Source: Streptacidiphilus sp. 4-A2 (lineage in GTDB: Bacteria; Actinomycetota; Actinomycetes; Streptomycetales; Streptomycetaceae). Taken from it: a DNA stretch of 64,000 bases. The stretch lies in assembly GCA_014284505.1 (NCBI GenBank), contig JAAFYY010000001.1, forward strand, positions 62,001 through 126,000, given 5' to 3'. Below the pieces are notes generated by a model. It made no database searches. It was given only the letters and a program-made list of their open reading frames with translations, and was not told where the DNA came from. Shown one piece after another: positions 1 to 8,289 of the stretch (positions are counted from its first letter, which is position 1; every line of letters begins with the position of its first letter). The position numbers and the translations under genes are program-made.

Positions 1-388
1 AGCAGGCGGACCGGGAAGCAAAGGGTTTTCAGCCGACGCTCAGCACTCGACCGACAGGCAGAGCAGCCCCGACGTCCCGGCCCGGCCCGGCCCGGGGAAG
101 CCAGAAGCCGCGCCGGACCGAACGTCCAAGCGGCATCGGACCAGATCACCGCCCTTGCTCGGCAGGGGTCGTGGCGGCCTGCGGCCACAGCGACCTGTGC
201 GGCAGCGGCGGCCGGGACTTCGCCGTCCGTGGCGGTACATCTGGGCAGCGCGGGTTCCATCGCCATTCGTCAGGTCGAGTGGGGCGCAGGTCACAACTGA
301 CGGTGTCACAGGGCGGTGGCCTGCCTCGTCTCAGGTGTGCAGCGGCTGACAATCACCTCAGCCGCACGGCATTGAAGGGAAAAACCAC
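1..388. other. Leading non-coding stretch
   Basis: No coding region with convincing composition or family resemblance is seen on either strand before the secreted-protein gene. Short open frames here are arginine/proline-rich and look like GC-rich shadows. The last bases, gaaggga ending about 7 nt before the ATG at 389, form the ribosome site of the next gene. Confidence 0.5.
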
Positions 389-1051
389 ATGCGCATGCGC
401 ACTCATACAAGGACGGCTCTTGCCATCACCGGGGCCGTGGCCGCGCTCGGGCTTGCCGCGGGTCCTGCCCTGGCGGCCAACCCGACCGCGTACAACACCA
501 GGACCCAGTACCTGACCGCCAGTCCGGTGACGGGGGACGCCACCTCCTGCACCTCGCGGAGCATCTACCTCGAGGCCGGCACCTACACGTGGACCCTGGA
601 AGAGGGGACGACCGAGTCGATCTACCTCAAGGCGGGCACGTACGGCTGGGCCGACTGCCTTGTCCCGGAGAACGGGTACTACGAGCACAACTCGGCCACG
701 CCGCCGTCGGGCGCCACGGCCGAACTGTCCGACTCGCTCGTCATCGGTGGCAGCGGCACGTACACCTGGGGATCAGAGCTCACTCCTCCGCCTGATCTCC
801 GACGCCGCGTCCTTCCCCCAGCGGCGGCAGCAGGGGAAGGGCCCGGCGTTGACCCGCGGCGAGCCGGGGGCCGCTGCGAGCGTGGATGGGCTGGGGGCGG
901 CCCCGGGTCCGGCGGGTGGGACGGCTGTCCCACCCCTCGGCTCGGGCCGGCCTCGTGCCGCAGCGGGTCGCCTCGGGTGCGGTGGCCGTCGGCGACCAGC
1001 AGCCCCCATCCGTGGCGGGCACAGAAGTGGCCCGGCACTTGGCCTGGTTGA
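389..1051 (+). CDS. Secreted protein with signal peptide, unknown function
   Basis: The first 29 residues are a typical Sec signal peptide: basic start (MRMRTHTRT), a hydrophobic alanine-rich core and an A-L-A-A cleavage site. The mature part is rich in Tyr, Thr and Gly and repeats a pattern of the type aliphatic-Y-L-x-A-G-T-Y near residues 55-65 and 75-85, with two Cys that could pair; this looks like a small exported beta-rich protein. Start chosen at ATG 389 because GAAGGGA lies just upstream. After about residue 130 the composition turns to Arg/Pro/Gly-rich sequence typical of an out-of-frame read, so the natural end may be near 780-800 and a frameshift is possible. Family not recognised. 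Confidence 0.6.
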   Translation: MRMRTHTRTALAITGAVAALGLAAGPALAANPTAYNTRTQYLTASPVTGDATSCTSRSIYLEAGTYTWTLEEGTTESIYLKAGTYGWADCLVPENGYYEHNSATPPSGATAELSDSLVIGGSGTYTWGSELTPPPDLRRRVLPPAAAAGEGPGVDPRRAGGRCERGWAGGGPGSGGWDGCPTPRLGPASCRSGSPRVRWPSATSSPHPWRAQKWPGTWPG

Positions 1052-1148
1052 TCCGATCGGGACATCCGCAGGCTGGAGAGAGGAGGTCGGACTGCGCCAG
1101 GAGAGCTTCCTGTGAGCCAGCAAATGAGTTGCAGGGCTTCGGGATGGG

Positions 1149-2030
1149 GTGTCAGATCTCGGCTATGACGATTGTGCTGGGTACGCGACTGCCGACGGGG
1201 TGCGCGCGGCCATGGGCGCGCTGCGGGATTGGCAGTGTGACGGAGCGCCGATGCAACTGCATTCGGGGGACGTCGGCTGGAACCACCGGTTCGGAACGGC
1301 CGAGACGGCTGCGGTAGTTCGCACCTGGAGCCGGGACGGACAGATCCTCGCCGTCGGGATGCTGGACTCGCCGACGGTGTTGCGGATGACGGTCGCTCCC
1401 GGCGCTTTCCAGGACGAAGGCTTGGCGCGGCAGCTGGTCGAGGACTTCTCGCTGCCTGAGCGCGGCGTGCTCGGCAGGCAGGGTGTCCATCGAGGCGCCG
1501 CTGGGCCTGCTGCTCCATGACCTGCTCACCAAGGACGGCTGGGGCGTCGATGAGCCGTGGACGCCGCTCTTCCGCGACCTGTCGGAAGCGGTGGAGGACC
1601 CCGGCGTGCGGATCAAGGCGATCGGCGCGGAGCAGGCACAGGACTTCGCCGATGTCTGCGGTCGGCGTTCAACACCTCGCGGCCCACCCGCGACTACTGG
1701 CATGCGATGTCGGCGGGGCCGTTCTACGCCGACGACGCCCGCTGCCTGGGTGCCTATGACGACCGGGGTAGTCCGGCGGCGGTGGTGACGGTCTGGTCGG
1801 CCGGCCCGGGGAAGCCGGGACTGGTCGAGCCGATGGGCGTCCACGCGGACCACCGCGGTCGCGGATACGGCCGGGCGATTACCGTCGCCGGGGCGGCTGC
1901 GCTGCGGGAGATGGGCTCGTCGAGCGTGCGCGTGTGCACGACGAGCTCCAACGTCGGTGGCATCGCCGTATACAAGGCGGCCGGATTCAAGGCGAGGCCG
2001 GAGATCGGCGACCGGATCCGGAACGCCTGA
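1149..2030 (+). CDS. GNAT-family N-acetyltransferase, frameshifted
   Basis: Three consecutive frames together give one acetyltransferase. The first part (GTG 1149 to about 1480) carries a degenerate GNAT-like segment with V-A-P-G-A-F; the middle part (about 1483-1670) continues it; the last part (about 1670-2030) holds a clear acetyl-CoA binding motif A, G-V-H-A-D-H-R-G-R-G-Y-G, followed by a C-terminal N-x-x-G-I-A-V-Y-K-A-A-G-F element. The substrate cannot be told. At least two 1-base frameshifts (near 1480 and 1665) break the reading frame; since all pieces keep good family similarity, sequencing error is as likely as decay. The stop is directly followed by a transposase remnant. Confidence 0.65.
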
Positions 2031-2063
2031 CGCTGATACAGCCCGGGCCCCTCGCCACGGGAG

Positions 2064-2267
2064 CCGGCCGAGTGGAACACCTGGTACGAGCAGCGGTACC
2101 GGCGCTGGTCGGCGGACAGCACCTGGGACCGGATCTTCCGGGCGGCGCCGGCCCAGGCCGACGCCGGGGGCTGGCTGGACTGGAGTCGGGCAGGCATCGA
2201 CTGCACGACCTGCCGGGCCCACCGGCTCTCGCAGCGAACCGGACGTCAGCGCAAGCTGCGCGGATAG
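2064..2267 (+). mobile_element. IS5-family transposase remnant
   Basis: One plus-strand frame (codons in phase with 2070) reads W-Y-E-R-Y-R-R-W-S-like sequence, then T-W-D-R-I-F-R-A, A-Q-A-D-A-G-G-W-L-D-W-S and D-C-T-T-C-R-A-H. This order is the N-terminal part of IS5-type transposases of actinomycetes (the insertion domain leading to the DST.CRAH motif). Only about 65 residues remain and the frame stops at 2265-2267; no catalytic D-E pair or terminal repeats are visible. It is a dead fragment squeezed between the GNAT gene and the DUF1707 gene, with whose 3' end it overlaps. Confidence 0.6.
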
Positions 2268-2854
2268 CGCACGACGAGGTCGCCGCCGCGCAGCCGGCCG
2301 GTGACCTCAATCCGCAGGTCCACGGGAACGTTCGGGTCCTGCTGGGGCGGGCGGACTTTCAACTCGCCCATGCGCACGATGACTTCGTTGGCCACGACCA
2401 CGATGCCCGGCCTGGTGGTCAGCAGCAGATCGCCTCCGATCCCGAGGTCGACGTCGATCGACAGCCGGTCGTGGGTCACCACCGCGTCGCTGAAGTCCAG
2501 CTTGGCGTTACCGACCGTCAGCTTGATCTCCATCCGGCGCGGGACCACCCAGGGCCCGACCCACTCGACCGTACCGATGCGCTTCTCGATCCGCACCAGG
2601 TCCTTGACCGGGACGGGCGGTTCCGCGCGCCGCGGCTGGTCCGGCAGATCCCTGGTCAGCGTCGCCAGGTCACGCAGGGTCTGCGCGCGCAGCGCCGACT
2701 CCACCCTCTGGTCGAGCTCCTCGGGGGTCAGCCGGCCCTCGGCAGCCGCGTCGCGGATGATATCCACGACCTGGTCCCGATCGGCGTGCGACACCCTCAT
2801 GTCCTCTGCGGACACGCGCCCGATGGCATCGCCTGATGGTTGTTCATTGTCCAT
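2246..2854 (-). CDS. DUF1707 (SHOCT-like) domain protein
   Basis: The N-terminal half contains the DUF1707 signature: M-R-V-S-H-A-D-R-D followed by an acidic helix, G-R-L-T-P-E-E-L-D-Q-R and L-A-T-L-T-x-D-L-P. In actinomycetes this short domain precedes membrane or envelope-stress domains. The C-terminal half is beta-rich with no membrane segment and resembles the LiaF/cell-wall-stress type domain often attached to DUF1707 (inference). About 202 residues from the ATG at 2854; an ATG 36 nt further upstream is possible. It stands alone between a transposase remnant and the copper-storage gene. Function in the cell is unknown. Confidence 0.8.
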   Translation of the reverse strand: MDNEQPSGDAIGRVSAEDMRVSHADRDQVVDIIRDAAAEGRLTPEELDQRVESALRAQTLRDLATLTRDLPDQPRRAEPPVPVKDLVRIEKRIGTVEWVGPWVVPRRMEIKLTVGNAKLDFSDAVVTHDRLSIDVDLGIGGDLLLTTRPGIVVVANEVIVRMGELKVRPPQQDPNVPVDLRIEVTGRLRGGDLVVRYPRSLR

Positions 2855-3118
2855 GGGTCCAGCCTTGCTGGTCTGCCCCATGATCGGCAAGGCTGGATAT
2901 CAGCTTCGGGCAGCAACGGAGGCCCGGCGGACCGCGGGGCGTCGCTGCCGCCCCGCGCCATGCACGGCACCACCGCCCAACCGACCGCTCGGCCAACCCC
3001 AGGTCCCTCGTGACGACTGCCGCGCCAATGGCCGGACGCCGGGCGGACGGTCAGTCGGTCCTTCGGTCGATGGTCCCGAGCAGGGTCCGCAAGGCCGGGC
3101 GAACGGCAGGCGGTGGGC

Positions 3119-3472
3119 TCAGGCCATCGTCTTGGCCATCTGGCGACAGGCGTCCGCGCACATGCGACAGGACTCGGCGCACTGCATCATCATCTTGTCG
3201 TCGGGGATGCTCATACAGGCCTGGGCACACATCTCACAGGCCCGCGCCGTCATGTCGCACATCTCCGGGGTCATCTCCGACATGCGCATCGCCATCTGCG
3301 CGCACATCCGGGTCATCTCCGCGCAGTCCATCATCACCCGCATCAGCTTCGGGTCGGTGTATGCCCCACCCTTCTGCAGGCAGTAGCTCATGGTCTCCTC
3401 GCAGCGGGTGTAGCAGGCCAGGCAGGCCTCGATGCTCTTGTGCATGTCGGTGCTGAGCTCCATCGACTTCAC
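3119..3472 (-). CDS. Cys-rich four-helix-bundle copper-binding protein (Csp/DUF326 type)
   Basis: The protein of about 117 residues is made of helices with Cys spaced C-x-x-C or C-x-x-x-C (C-L-A-C-Y-T-R-C, C-A-E-M-T-R-M-C, C-E-M-C-A-Q-A-C, C-A-E-S-C-R-M-C-A-D-A-C) and is very rich in Met. This is the layout of the DUF326 four-helix-bundle proteins, where Cys thiolates line the core and store Cu(I). No signal peptide is seen, so it is probably cytosolic (Csp3-like). Start taken as GTG 3472 because AAGGGAG (3479-3485) lies 6 nt upstream; the longer ATG start at 3508 would put this ribosome site inside the gene. No copper-responsive regulator is adjacent. Confidence 0.88.
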   Translation of the reverse strand: MKSMELSTDMHKSIEACLACYTRCEETMSYCLQKGGAYTDPKLMRVMMDCAEMTRMCAQMAMRMSEMTPEMCDMTARACEMCAQACMSIPDDKMMMQCAESCRMCADACRQMAKTMA

Positions 3473-3639
3473 GAAACACTCCCTTGATGGTTTTTTCGGG
3501 CTTTCCACCCAATTCCCACCATCTCATCATATGGACATCTCTGCGGTGCAGTACTGCTCCGAACGGCCGGATGCCCTGGGACGCACCCGATCCTGGCCAC
3601 CTGCGCCACCCATAGGGTCGAGATGATCAAGAAGTGGCC

Positions 3640-3835
3640 GCCGGCCCGCCCCGGCCGAACGGGACCTCGGGCGGTGGCGTCGGCGAAGCGAGCCGGTCAC
3701 CTTCCCGGTGGCCGTATCCAGGGCAGCGAACAGCATCGTGGTACTCACCCGAATGCAGTAGCGGCTGGCCCGATCCGGGACGCCGGGCATCATCGGCAGC
3801 ACCGGCTGCGAGCGGCCCAGTGCTTGTTCCGTCGG
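3640..3835 (-). mobile_element. IS630-family transposase remnant
   Basis: On the minus strand, R-S-Q-P-V-L-P-M-M-P-G-V-P is followed about 10 residues later by T-T-M-L-F-A-A-L-D-T-A-T-G-K-V and R-R-R-H-R. This order is diagnostic for the central part of actinobacterial IS630-type (DDE) transposases. The flanking sequence is no longer readable in that frame, so only about 65 codons survive. No terminal repeats or TA target duplication could be found. The remnant fills part of the gap between the copper-storage gene and the MarR gene; the rest of 3835-4030 shows nothing I recognise. Confidence 0.6.
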
Positions 3836-4032
3836 ATCAGGGGCGCCTGGGCCAGGACCGCCCACCAGTTCCTCGAATCCCTTGCCGGATACATCCGACG
3901 GGACGAGGGCTCGCTGCGGGCGCTCCGGCAACACGACCGGTGACGGCCTCCAGTAGCGGAGGCGACGACCGGCGAGGACGGCGGTGCGGAATCGTGGCGC
4001 GGGTGGCGGGGCGTCCGGCCGTCCGGCTGTGT

Positions 4033-4485
4033 TCAGGCCGGCTCTGTCCCCCCGTTCGGGAGGCCGAGAGTCAGGTTCCTTTCGAGGCGGCGGAGCAGAC
4101 GGACGGCGTCGCCGTGCTGGCGGTCGGACAGGCCGGCGGTAGTGATCGCTTCCAGTTCGGCCCAGAGCTGCTCGACCTGCGGGCGCAGCTGAATGCCTTG
4201 CGGCGTCAAGGAAACGATCATCGAGCGGCCGTCCGTCGGCGAGGGCGAGCGGGTGATCAGCCCTTGGTGTTCCAGCCGCTGCAAGGTTCGGGTGACGGTG
4301 GAGGCGTCGAGCTTCAGCGCCGTGGCCAGGTCCCGCTGGGTCTGGTGGTCGTGGTCCCACAGCCTCATCAGCAGGAGTTCCTGTCCGGGGAACAGGCCGA
4401 CGCGGTTCAGGAGGTGTGTCGCTGCCACCCGATGTGCGCGGGCGAGTCGGATAGCCATGTGGCTGATCTCGCCGTACTGCTCCAT
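4033..4485 (-). CDS. MarR-family transcriptional regulator
   Basis: A winged-helix MarR protein of about 150 residues: dimerisation helix I-S-H-M-A-I-R-L-A-R-A-H, then the DNA-recognition region Q-R-D-L-A-T-A-L-K-L-D-A-S-T-V-T-R, wing R-S-P-S-P-T-D-G-R-S and a C-terminal helix pair. Start ATG 4485 is preceded by AAGGGA at 5-nt spacing. It is divergent from an NmrA-type gene, and three copies of a 12-bp palindrome lie in the shared intergenic region, one of them just upstream of this gene. It therefore probably represses both itself and the NmrA/quinone-oxidoreductase pair, with release by a redox-active or phenolic ligand (inference from family). Confidence 0.85.
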   Translation of the reverse strand: MEQYGEISHMAIRLARAHRVAATHLLNRVGLFPGQELLLMRLWDHDHQTQRDLATALKLDASTVTRTLQRLEHQGLITRSPSPTDGRSMIVSLTPQGIQLRPQVEQLWAELEAITTAGLSDRQHGDAVRLLRRLERNLTLGLPNGGTEPA

Positions 4486-4512
4486 GTGCGTCCCTTCAGG
4501 ATCTCCAGTTCC

Positions 4513-4604
4513 TTGGCGAGCCAAATACTACGGCAGCTCCACCACCGGCGACGAGGCACGAAGATAGACAGTTGGCCAGCCAATGATTATATTTGGTGCG
4601 CCAA
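4513..4604. promoter_or_regulatory. Three palindromic MarR-type operator repeats
   Basis: Three 12-bp copies of TTGG(C/T)-NN-GCCAA-type sequence occur: TTGGCGAGCCAA at 4513-4524, TTGGCCAGCCAA at 4572-4583 and TTGGTGCGCCAA at 4593-4604. The last two are centred 21 bp apart, two helical turns, and bracket an AT-rich tgattatat that may be part of the promoter of the NmrA gene. Their position between divergent MarR and NmrA genes makes them the likely MarR binding sites. Confidence 0.7.
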
Positions 4605-4631
4605 CTACTTGCGTGTGCTTGGGAGATGGAC

Positions 4632-5504
4632 ATGAGCGTTCGACCGGGATGGATCCTGGTGCTCGGTGCGACGGGGCGTCAGGGCGGTTCCACAGCAAGG
4701 GAACTGCTGGACCGCGGCTGGGAGGTCCATGCGCTGGTGCGCGATCCGCATGCGCCTGCGGCGCGGAAGCTGGCGGATCATGGTGCCGTACTGGTCCATG
4801 GCGACCTGGACGATCCGGCGTCACTGCACAACGCGATGCGCGGGGCACACGGCGTGTTCAGCGTGCAGACCTTCACCACGCCGGAGGGCGTCGCAGGTGA
4901 GGAGCGCCAGGGCCGCTCGGTGGCCGACGTCGCCGCGCGGGAGCGGGTCGCCCACGTTGTCTACAGTTCGGTCGGCGGGGCCGAACGGAGCAGCGGCGTG
5001 CCTCACTTCGAGAGCAAGGCCGCAATCGAGCGGCACATCGAAGCCCTGGGCCTGCCCGCCACCGTCCTGCGTCCGACGATGTTCATCGACAACTTCGCGT
5101 CATTCGGGCCGGCTCTGGTGGAAGGCGAGCTGGTCCTGTCGCTCGGGCTCGCACCGCAGACGGTCCTGCAGATGATCGCGACCCGGGACATCGCCGTCTT
5201 TGCCGCCGACGCCTTCGACGACCCGGAGCACTGGATCGGCCGAAAGATCGAGATCGCCGGTGACGCGCTCACCGGAGCGCAGATGGCCGAGGCGTTCGCT
5301 GAAGCAGCCGGTACACCCGGCAGGTTCCAGGAAGTGCCGATCGAGCAGTTGCGCACGATGAACCAGGAGATGGCCGCCATGTTCGACTGGTTCAACCGCG
5401 AGGGATACCGTGCCGACCTCGCCGCCCTGCGCGAACAGCATCCGGACCTGACCACGCTGAAGTCCTGGCTGCGCGAGACCGGCTGGAAGGCGTCGGCACG
5501 ATGA
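4632..5504 (+). CDS. NmrA-like NAD(P)-binding protein
   Basis: An atypical short-chain dehydrogenase of the NmrA family, about 290 residues. It starts with the dinucleotide motif V-L-G-A-T-G-R-Q-G-G, followed by a Rossmann strand/helix pattern, H-G-D-L-D-D-P-A-S-L, and V-Y-S-S-V-G-G-A in the usual place of the SDR Ser region. Such proteins act as NAD(P) redox sensors or quinone/aldehyde reductases in the cytosol. Start ATG 4632 has GGGAG at 6-nt spacing; the in-frame ATG at 4626 would have none. The stop overlaps the start of the downstream quinone oxidoreductase (ATGA), so the two form an operon controlled by the divergent MarR gene. Confidence 0.85.
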   Translation: MSVRPGWILVLGATGRQGGSTARELLDRGWEVHALVRDPHAPAARKLADHGAVLVHGDLDDPASLHNAMRGAHGVFSVQTFTTPEGVAGEERQGRSVADVAARERVAHVVYSSVGGAERSSGVPHFESKAAIERHIEALGLPATVLRPTMFIDNFASFGPALVEGELVLSLGLAPQTVLQMIATRDIAVFAADAFDDPEHWIGRKIEIAGDALTGAQMAEAFAEAAGTPGRFQEVPIEQLRTMNQEMAAMFDWFNREGYRADLAALREQHPDLTTLKSWLRETGWKASAR

Positions 5505-6418
5505 GCCGGGCGATCGTTTTCGACACCTACGGCGGCCCGGAGGTACTGCGCACGGTCCAGGTCGCTGAGTTGACGCCGGGGCCGGGTCAGGTCCGGGTCC
5601 GGGTGAAGGCGGCCGGGGTGAACCCGATCGATGCCAAGATCCGAGGCGGCCGACTGGACGGCCGTGTCCCGGTGGCCTTTCCGCAGACCCTCGGCAACGA
5701 GTTCGCGGGCGTCGTCGACCGGGTCGGTGCGGGCCCGGCCGCATACCCGGTGGGCGCTGAGGTCTTCGGCTTCACCTCGATGTCCGCCTATGCGGACCAC
5801 GTCGTGGTGGGCGTCGACCAGGTGACGGCCAAACCTGCTGCCTTGCCCTGGGAGACGGCCGCTGCCCTGTCGGCGGTGGGCCAGACCGCGTACAACGCCC
5901 TGAGGATCCTTGCGGTGAACCAAGGAGAGACCCTGCTGGTGCACGCCGCCGCCGGCGGCGTCGGCACCGTGGCCGTCCAGCTGGCCCGTCTCCTGGGCGC
6001 TACCGTGATCGGCACGGCGAGTGAACGCAACCACGAATACCTGCGCTCGCTGGGGGCCACCCCCGTCGTCTACGGCCCAGGGCTCACCGAGCGGGTACGG
6101 AATCTGGCCCCCGGCGGTGTGCAGGCGGCGCTCGACTGCATCGGCGCGGATGCGGTCCGCGTTTCACTCGACCTTGTGGAGAACCCCGGACGTATCGGCA
6201 CCACCGCCGACGAGTCGGCCGCTGACACCTACGGCGTCCACCGCATCCGCTACGAGCGCTCCGCCCAAACGCTGGCCGAACTTGCCCGCCTCTACTGCGC
6301 CGGGAAACTGGTCCTGCCGGTGGCGAAGACCTTCCCGCTGGAAGCCGCAGCGGACGCCCACCACGAGATCGAGACCGGACACGTACGCGGCAAGATCGTG
6401 CTCGTGGCGAGCGGCTGA
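5501..6418 (+). CDS. NADP-dependent zeta-crystallin-type quinone oxidoreductase
   Basis: A medium-chain dehydrogenase/reductase of about 305 residues without the structural zinc Cys cluster, which marks the quinone-oxidoreductase branch. Seen are the N-terminal GroES-like fold with G-V-N-P-I-D-A-K, the G-N-E-F-A-G-V-V region, and the NADPH motif A-A-A-G-G-V-G-T-V-A-V-Q-L-A. The reaction is expected to be NADPH-dependent reduction of quinones or enones. Its ATG overlaps the stop of the NmrA gene by 4 nt, so translation is probably coupled; together they resemble an inducible response to electrophiles or quinones. No frameshift is seen. Confidence 0.88.
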   Translation: MSRAIVFDTYGGPEVLRTVQVAELTPGPGQVRVRVKAAGVNPIDAKIRGGRLDGRVPVAFPQTLGNEFAGVVDRVGAGPAAYPVGAEVFGFTSMSAYADHVVVGVDQVTAKPAALPWETAAALSAVGQTAYNALRILAVNQGETLLVHAAAGGVGTVAVQLARLLGATVIGTASERNHEYLRSLGATPVVYGPGLTERVRNLAPGGVQAALDCIGADAVRVSLDLVENPGRIGTTADESAADTYGVHRIRYERSAQTLAELARLYCAGKLVLPVAKTFPLEAAADAHHEIETGHVRGKIVLVASG

Positions 6419-6583
6419 GACGACGACGCCGACGGTCCGGCCGCAGAGGGCCGTCTCTGCGGCCGGGCGCACCGGACGCGCCGAACCCACCGGACGCGCC
6501 GGGCATCGCACAGCGTGCACCTCGTACCCCGAACGCCCCCGGTGGGAACGGTGAGCTTCCCTGCCTTCCCACCCGTGCCGGGG

Positions 6584-7516
6584 TCAGAAGACGGACAGCC
6601 CGGACAGCGTGGTGAAGGCGTCCAGCGCCGCGACAGCGCCGACCGAGTTCCCGGCCGCGTCCAGCCCCGGGCTCCAGGCGCACACCGCCGCCCGTCCCGG
6701 GATCATCGCCAGCACTCCGCCGCCGACCCCGCTCTTGCCCGGCAGCCCCACCCGGTACGCGAACTCACCGCCGCGGTCATAGGTCCCACAGGTGAGCAGG
6801 ACGCCGTTGACGCGCTTGGCGTCGCTGCGCGACAGCAGCCGGGAGCCGTCCGCGCGCAGCCCGTGCCGGGCCAGGAAGCGCCCCGCGAGCGCCAGATCCC
6901 GGCAGCTCGCCTCGATCGCGCAGTGCGCGTAGTACTCGGCCAGCACCTCCTCCACCGGGTTCACCAGGTTGCCGTGGCTGGCGATGAAGTGCGCCAGCGC
7001 GGCATTGCGGTGGCCGTGGCCGGCCTCCGACGCGGCCACCTCCGGATCGGTGCGCACCAGCGGATTGTCGGCCTCGGTCCGCAGGAAGGCCCGCACGGCC
7101 CCGGCCGCGTCCCCGGTCAGGCTCAGCAGTTTGTCGGTGACCACGATCGCACCGGCGTTGATGAAGGGATTGCGCGGGATGCCCCGCTCGGTCTCCAGCT
7201 GGACAAGGGAGTTGAACGGGTTGCCGGACGGCTCACGTCCCACCCGCTCCCAGATCCCCTGCTCGCCGTCGGCCAGCACCAGGGCCAGGGTGAACAGCTT
7301 GGAGATGCTCTGGACGGAGAACGGCTGTGTCCACGCCCCGGCCCCGTACAGCTCACCGTCGACCGTCGCCAGCGCGATACCGAAGGCATCGGGATCGGCC
7401 CTGGCCAGCGCCGGGATGTAATCGGCGACCCGCCCGACCCCCGCACTGCGCCGGGCCGCCGACATCGCCTCGTCAAGCAGGTACTGGTAGTCCACAGCAC
7501 CAGTGTGTCGCTCCAC
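6584..7516 (-). CDS. glsA: Glutaminase A
   Basis: Deamidates L-glutamine to glutamate and ammonia. The 310-residue protein carries the serine-dependent beta-lactamase-like glutaminase motifs: F-S-V-Q-S-I-S-K with the catalytic Ser-x-x-Lys, N-P-F-I-N-A-G-A-I, the E-Y-Y-A-H-C region, L-T-C-G-T-Y-D and the K-S-G-V-G-G-G motif near the C-terminus. Length matches bacterial GlsA (about 305-310). Start taken as GTG 7516 because GGAGG (7523-7527) lies 6 nt upstream; upstream open sequence is not conserved-looking. Monocistronic, no frameshift. Confidence 0.9.
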   Translation of the reverse strand: MERHTGAVDYQYLLDEAMSAARRSAGVGRVADYIPALARADPDAFGIALATVDGELYGAGAWTQPFSVQSISKLFTLALVLADGEQGIWERVGREPSGNPFNSLVQLETERGIPRNPFINAGAIVVTDKLLSLTGDAAGAVRAFLRTEADNPLVRTDPEVAASEAGHGHRNAALAHFIASHGNLVNPVEEVLAEYYAHCAIEASCRDLALAGRFLARHGLRADGSRLLSRSDAKRVNGVLLTCGTYDRGGEFAYRVGLPGKSGVGGGVLAMIPGRAAVCAWSPGLDAAGNSVGAVAALDAFTTLSGLSVF

Positions 7517-7619
7517 AGTTCCCCTCCCGCGCACCCCGGAGCCGCCGCTCACTCCCTTCACTCCCTCAGCCCACTCCCGTGCCCTGTCCCATGGGCGGGG
7601 AACGCCGGGCGGACGGGCG

Positions 7620-8021
7620 TCAGCCGTGGTGGCGGTGCTTGTCGGCCTGGGCCAGCTTGGCTTCGGCGGCGGCGATGTCGTGCTTCTTGCGCTCCTCGGC
7701 CCGCGCAGCTGCCGCCTGCTTCTTGGCCTGCTCCCTGGTCTCAAGTGTGAGCACGTCCAGGACCACATGCTTGTGGTCGGCGCTGTAGCGGACCGGAACG
7801 ATGGTCCCGATATCGAGGTCTCCGACCTTCGAGGTGTCCAGGCCCTTCGATGAGAACGTGGCCTCGGTACCGTCGTCGAACCTGATGTGCCCCTCGACTC
7901 CGACATAGAAGCCCATGACGCCCATCTGGCCCTTCGCCCCCTCGACCTTCTGCTCGGTGATCACACCCCTGCCCTCGACGCCCTCGTGCAGGAGCTTGTG
8001 GTGCAGCAGCTTGTCGAACAT
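7620..8021 (-). CDS. Conserved hypothetical protein with charged C-terminal helix
   Basis: 133 residues. The first 95 residues are a small beta-rich domain with G-R-G-V-I-T-E, G-F-Y-V-G-V-E-G-H-I-R-F and D-I-G-T-I-V-P-V-R-Y-S, resembling domains that describe conversion or binding of a covalent ligand but not assigned to a family by me. The last 40 residues are an Ala/Lys/Glu/Arg-rich helix ending in H-R-H-H-G. Start ATG 8021 with AGAGGA upstream. Proteins of this build are common in Streptomyces genomes as single genes (recollection, not checked). No signal peptide or membrane segment. Confidence 0.7.
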   Translation of the reverse strand: MFDKLLHHKLLHEGVEGRGVITEQKVEGAKGQMGVMGFYVGVEGHIRFDDGTEATFSSKGLDTSKVGDLDIGTIVPVRYSADHKHVVLDVLTLETREQAKKQAAAARAEERKKHDIAAAEAKLAQADKHRHHG

Positions 8022-8289
8022 GGCGGGATCCTCTCGCGCCGACCGAGGACGGGCGACTGCAGGGCGATGGTCAGATGCACGAACCCCACCGCGGGCGGCA
8101 ACCGCGCCACGCCGAGATCGCAGCGTACACAGTAGCTCCAGCCCGACCGCACCACCATGTGTGAGTGGGCCACGGCCCGGAAGGTCACGCGGTCCCCTCG
8201 ACGGCTGCTGAGGATGCCGGGCCGGCACGGCAGGCGGTCGGGGCGGTCGCGCACGAGGGCTTCGAGTGGGGATGGCGGAGAGGGCATCC

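Noticed and set aside
2064..2267. Active IS element
   Set aside because: Only an N-terminal piece is left, no catalytic residues or terminal repeats.
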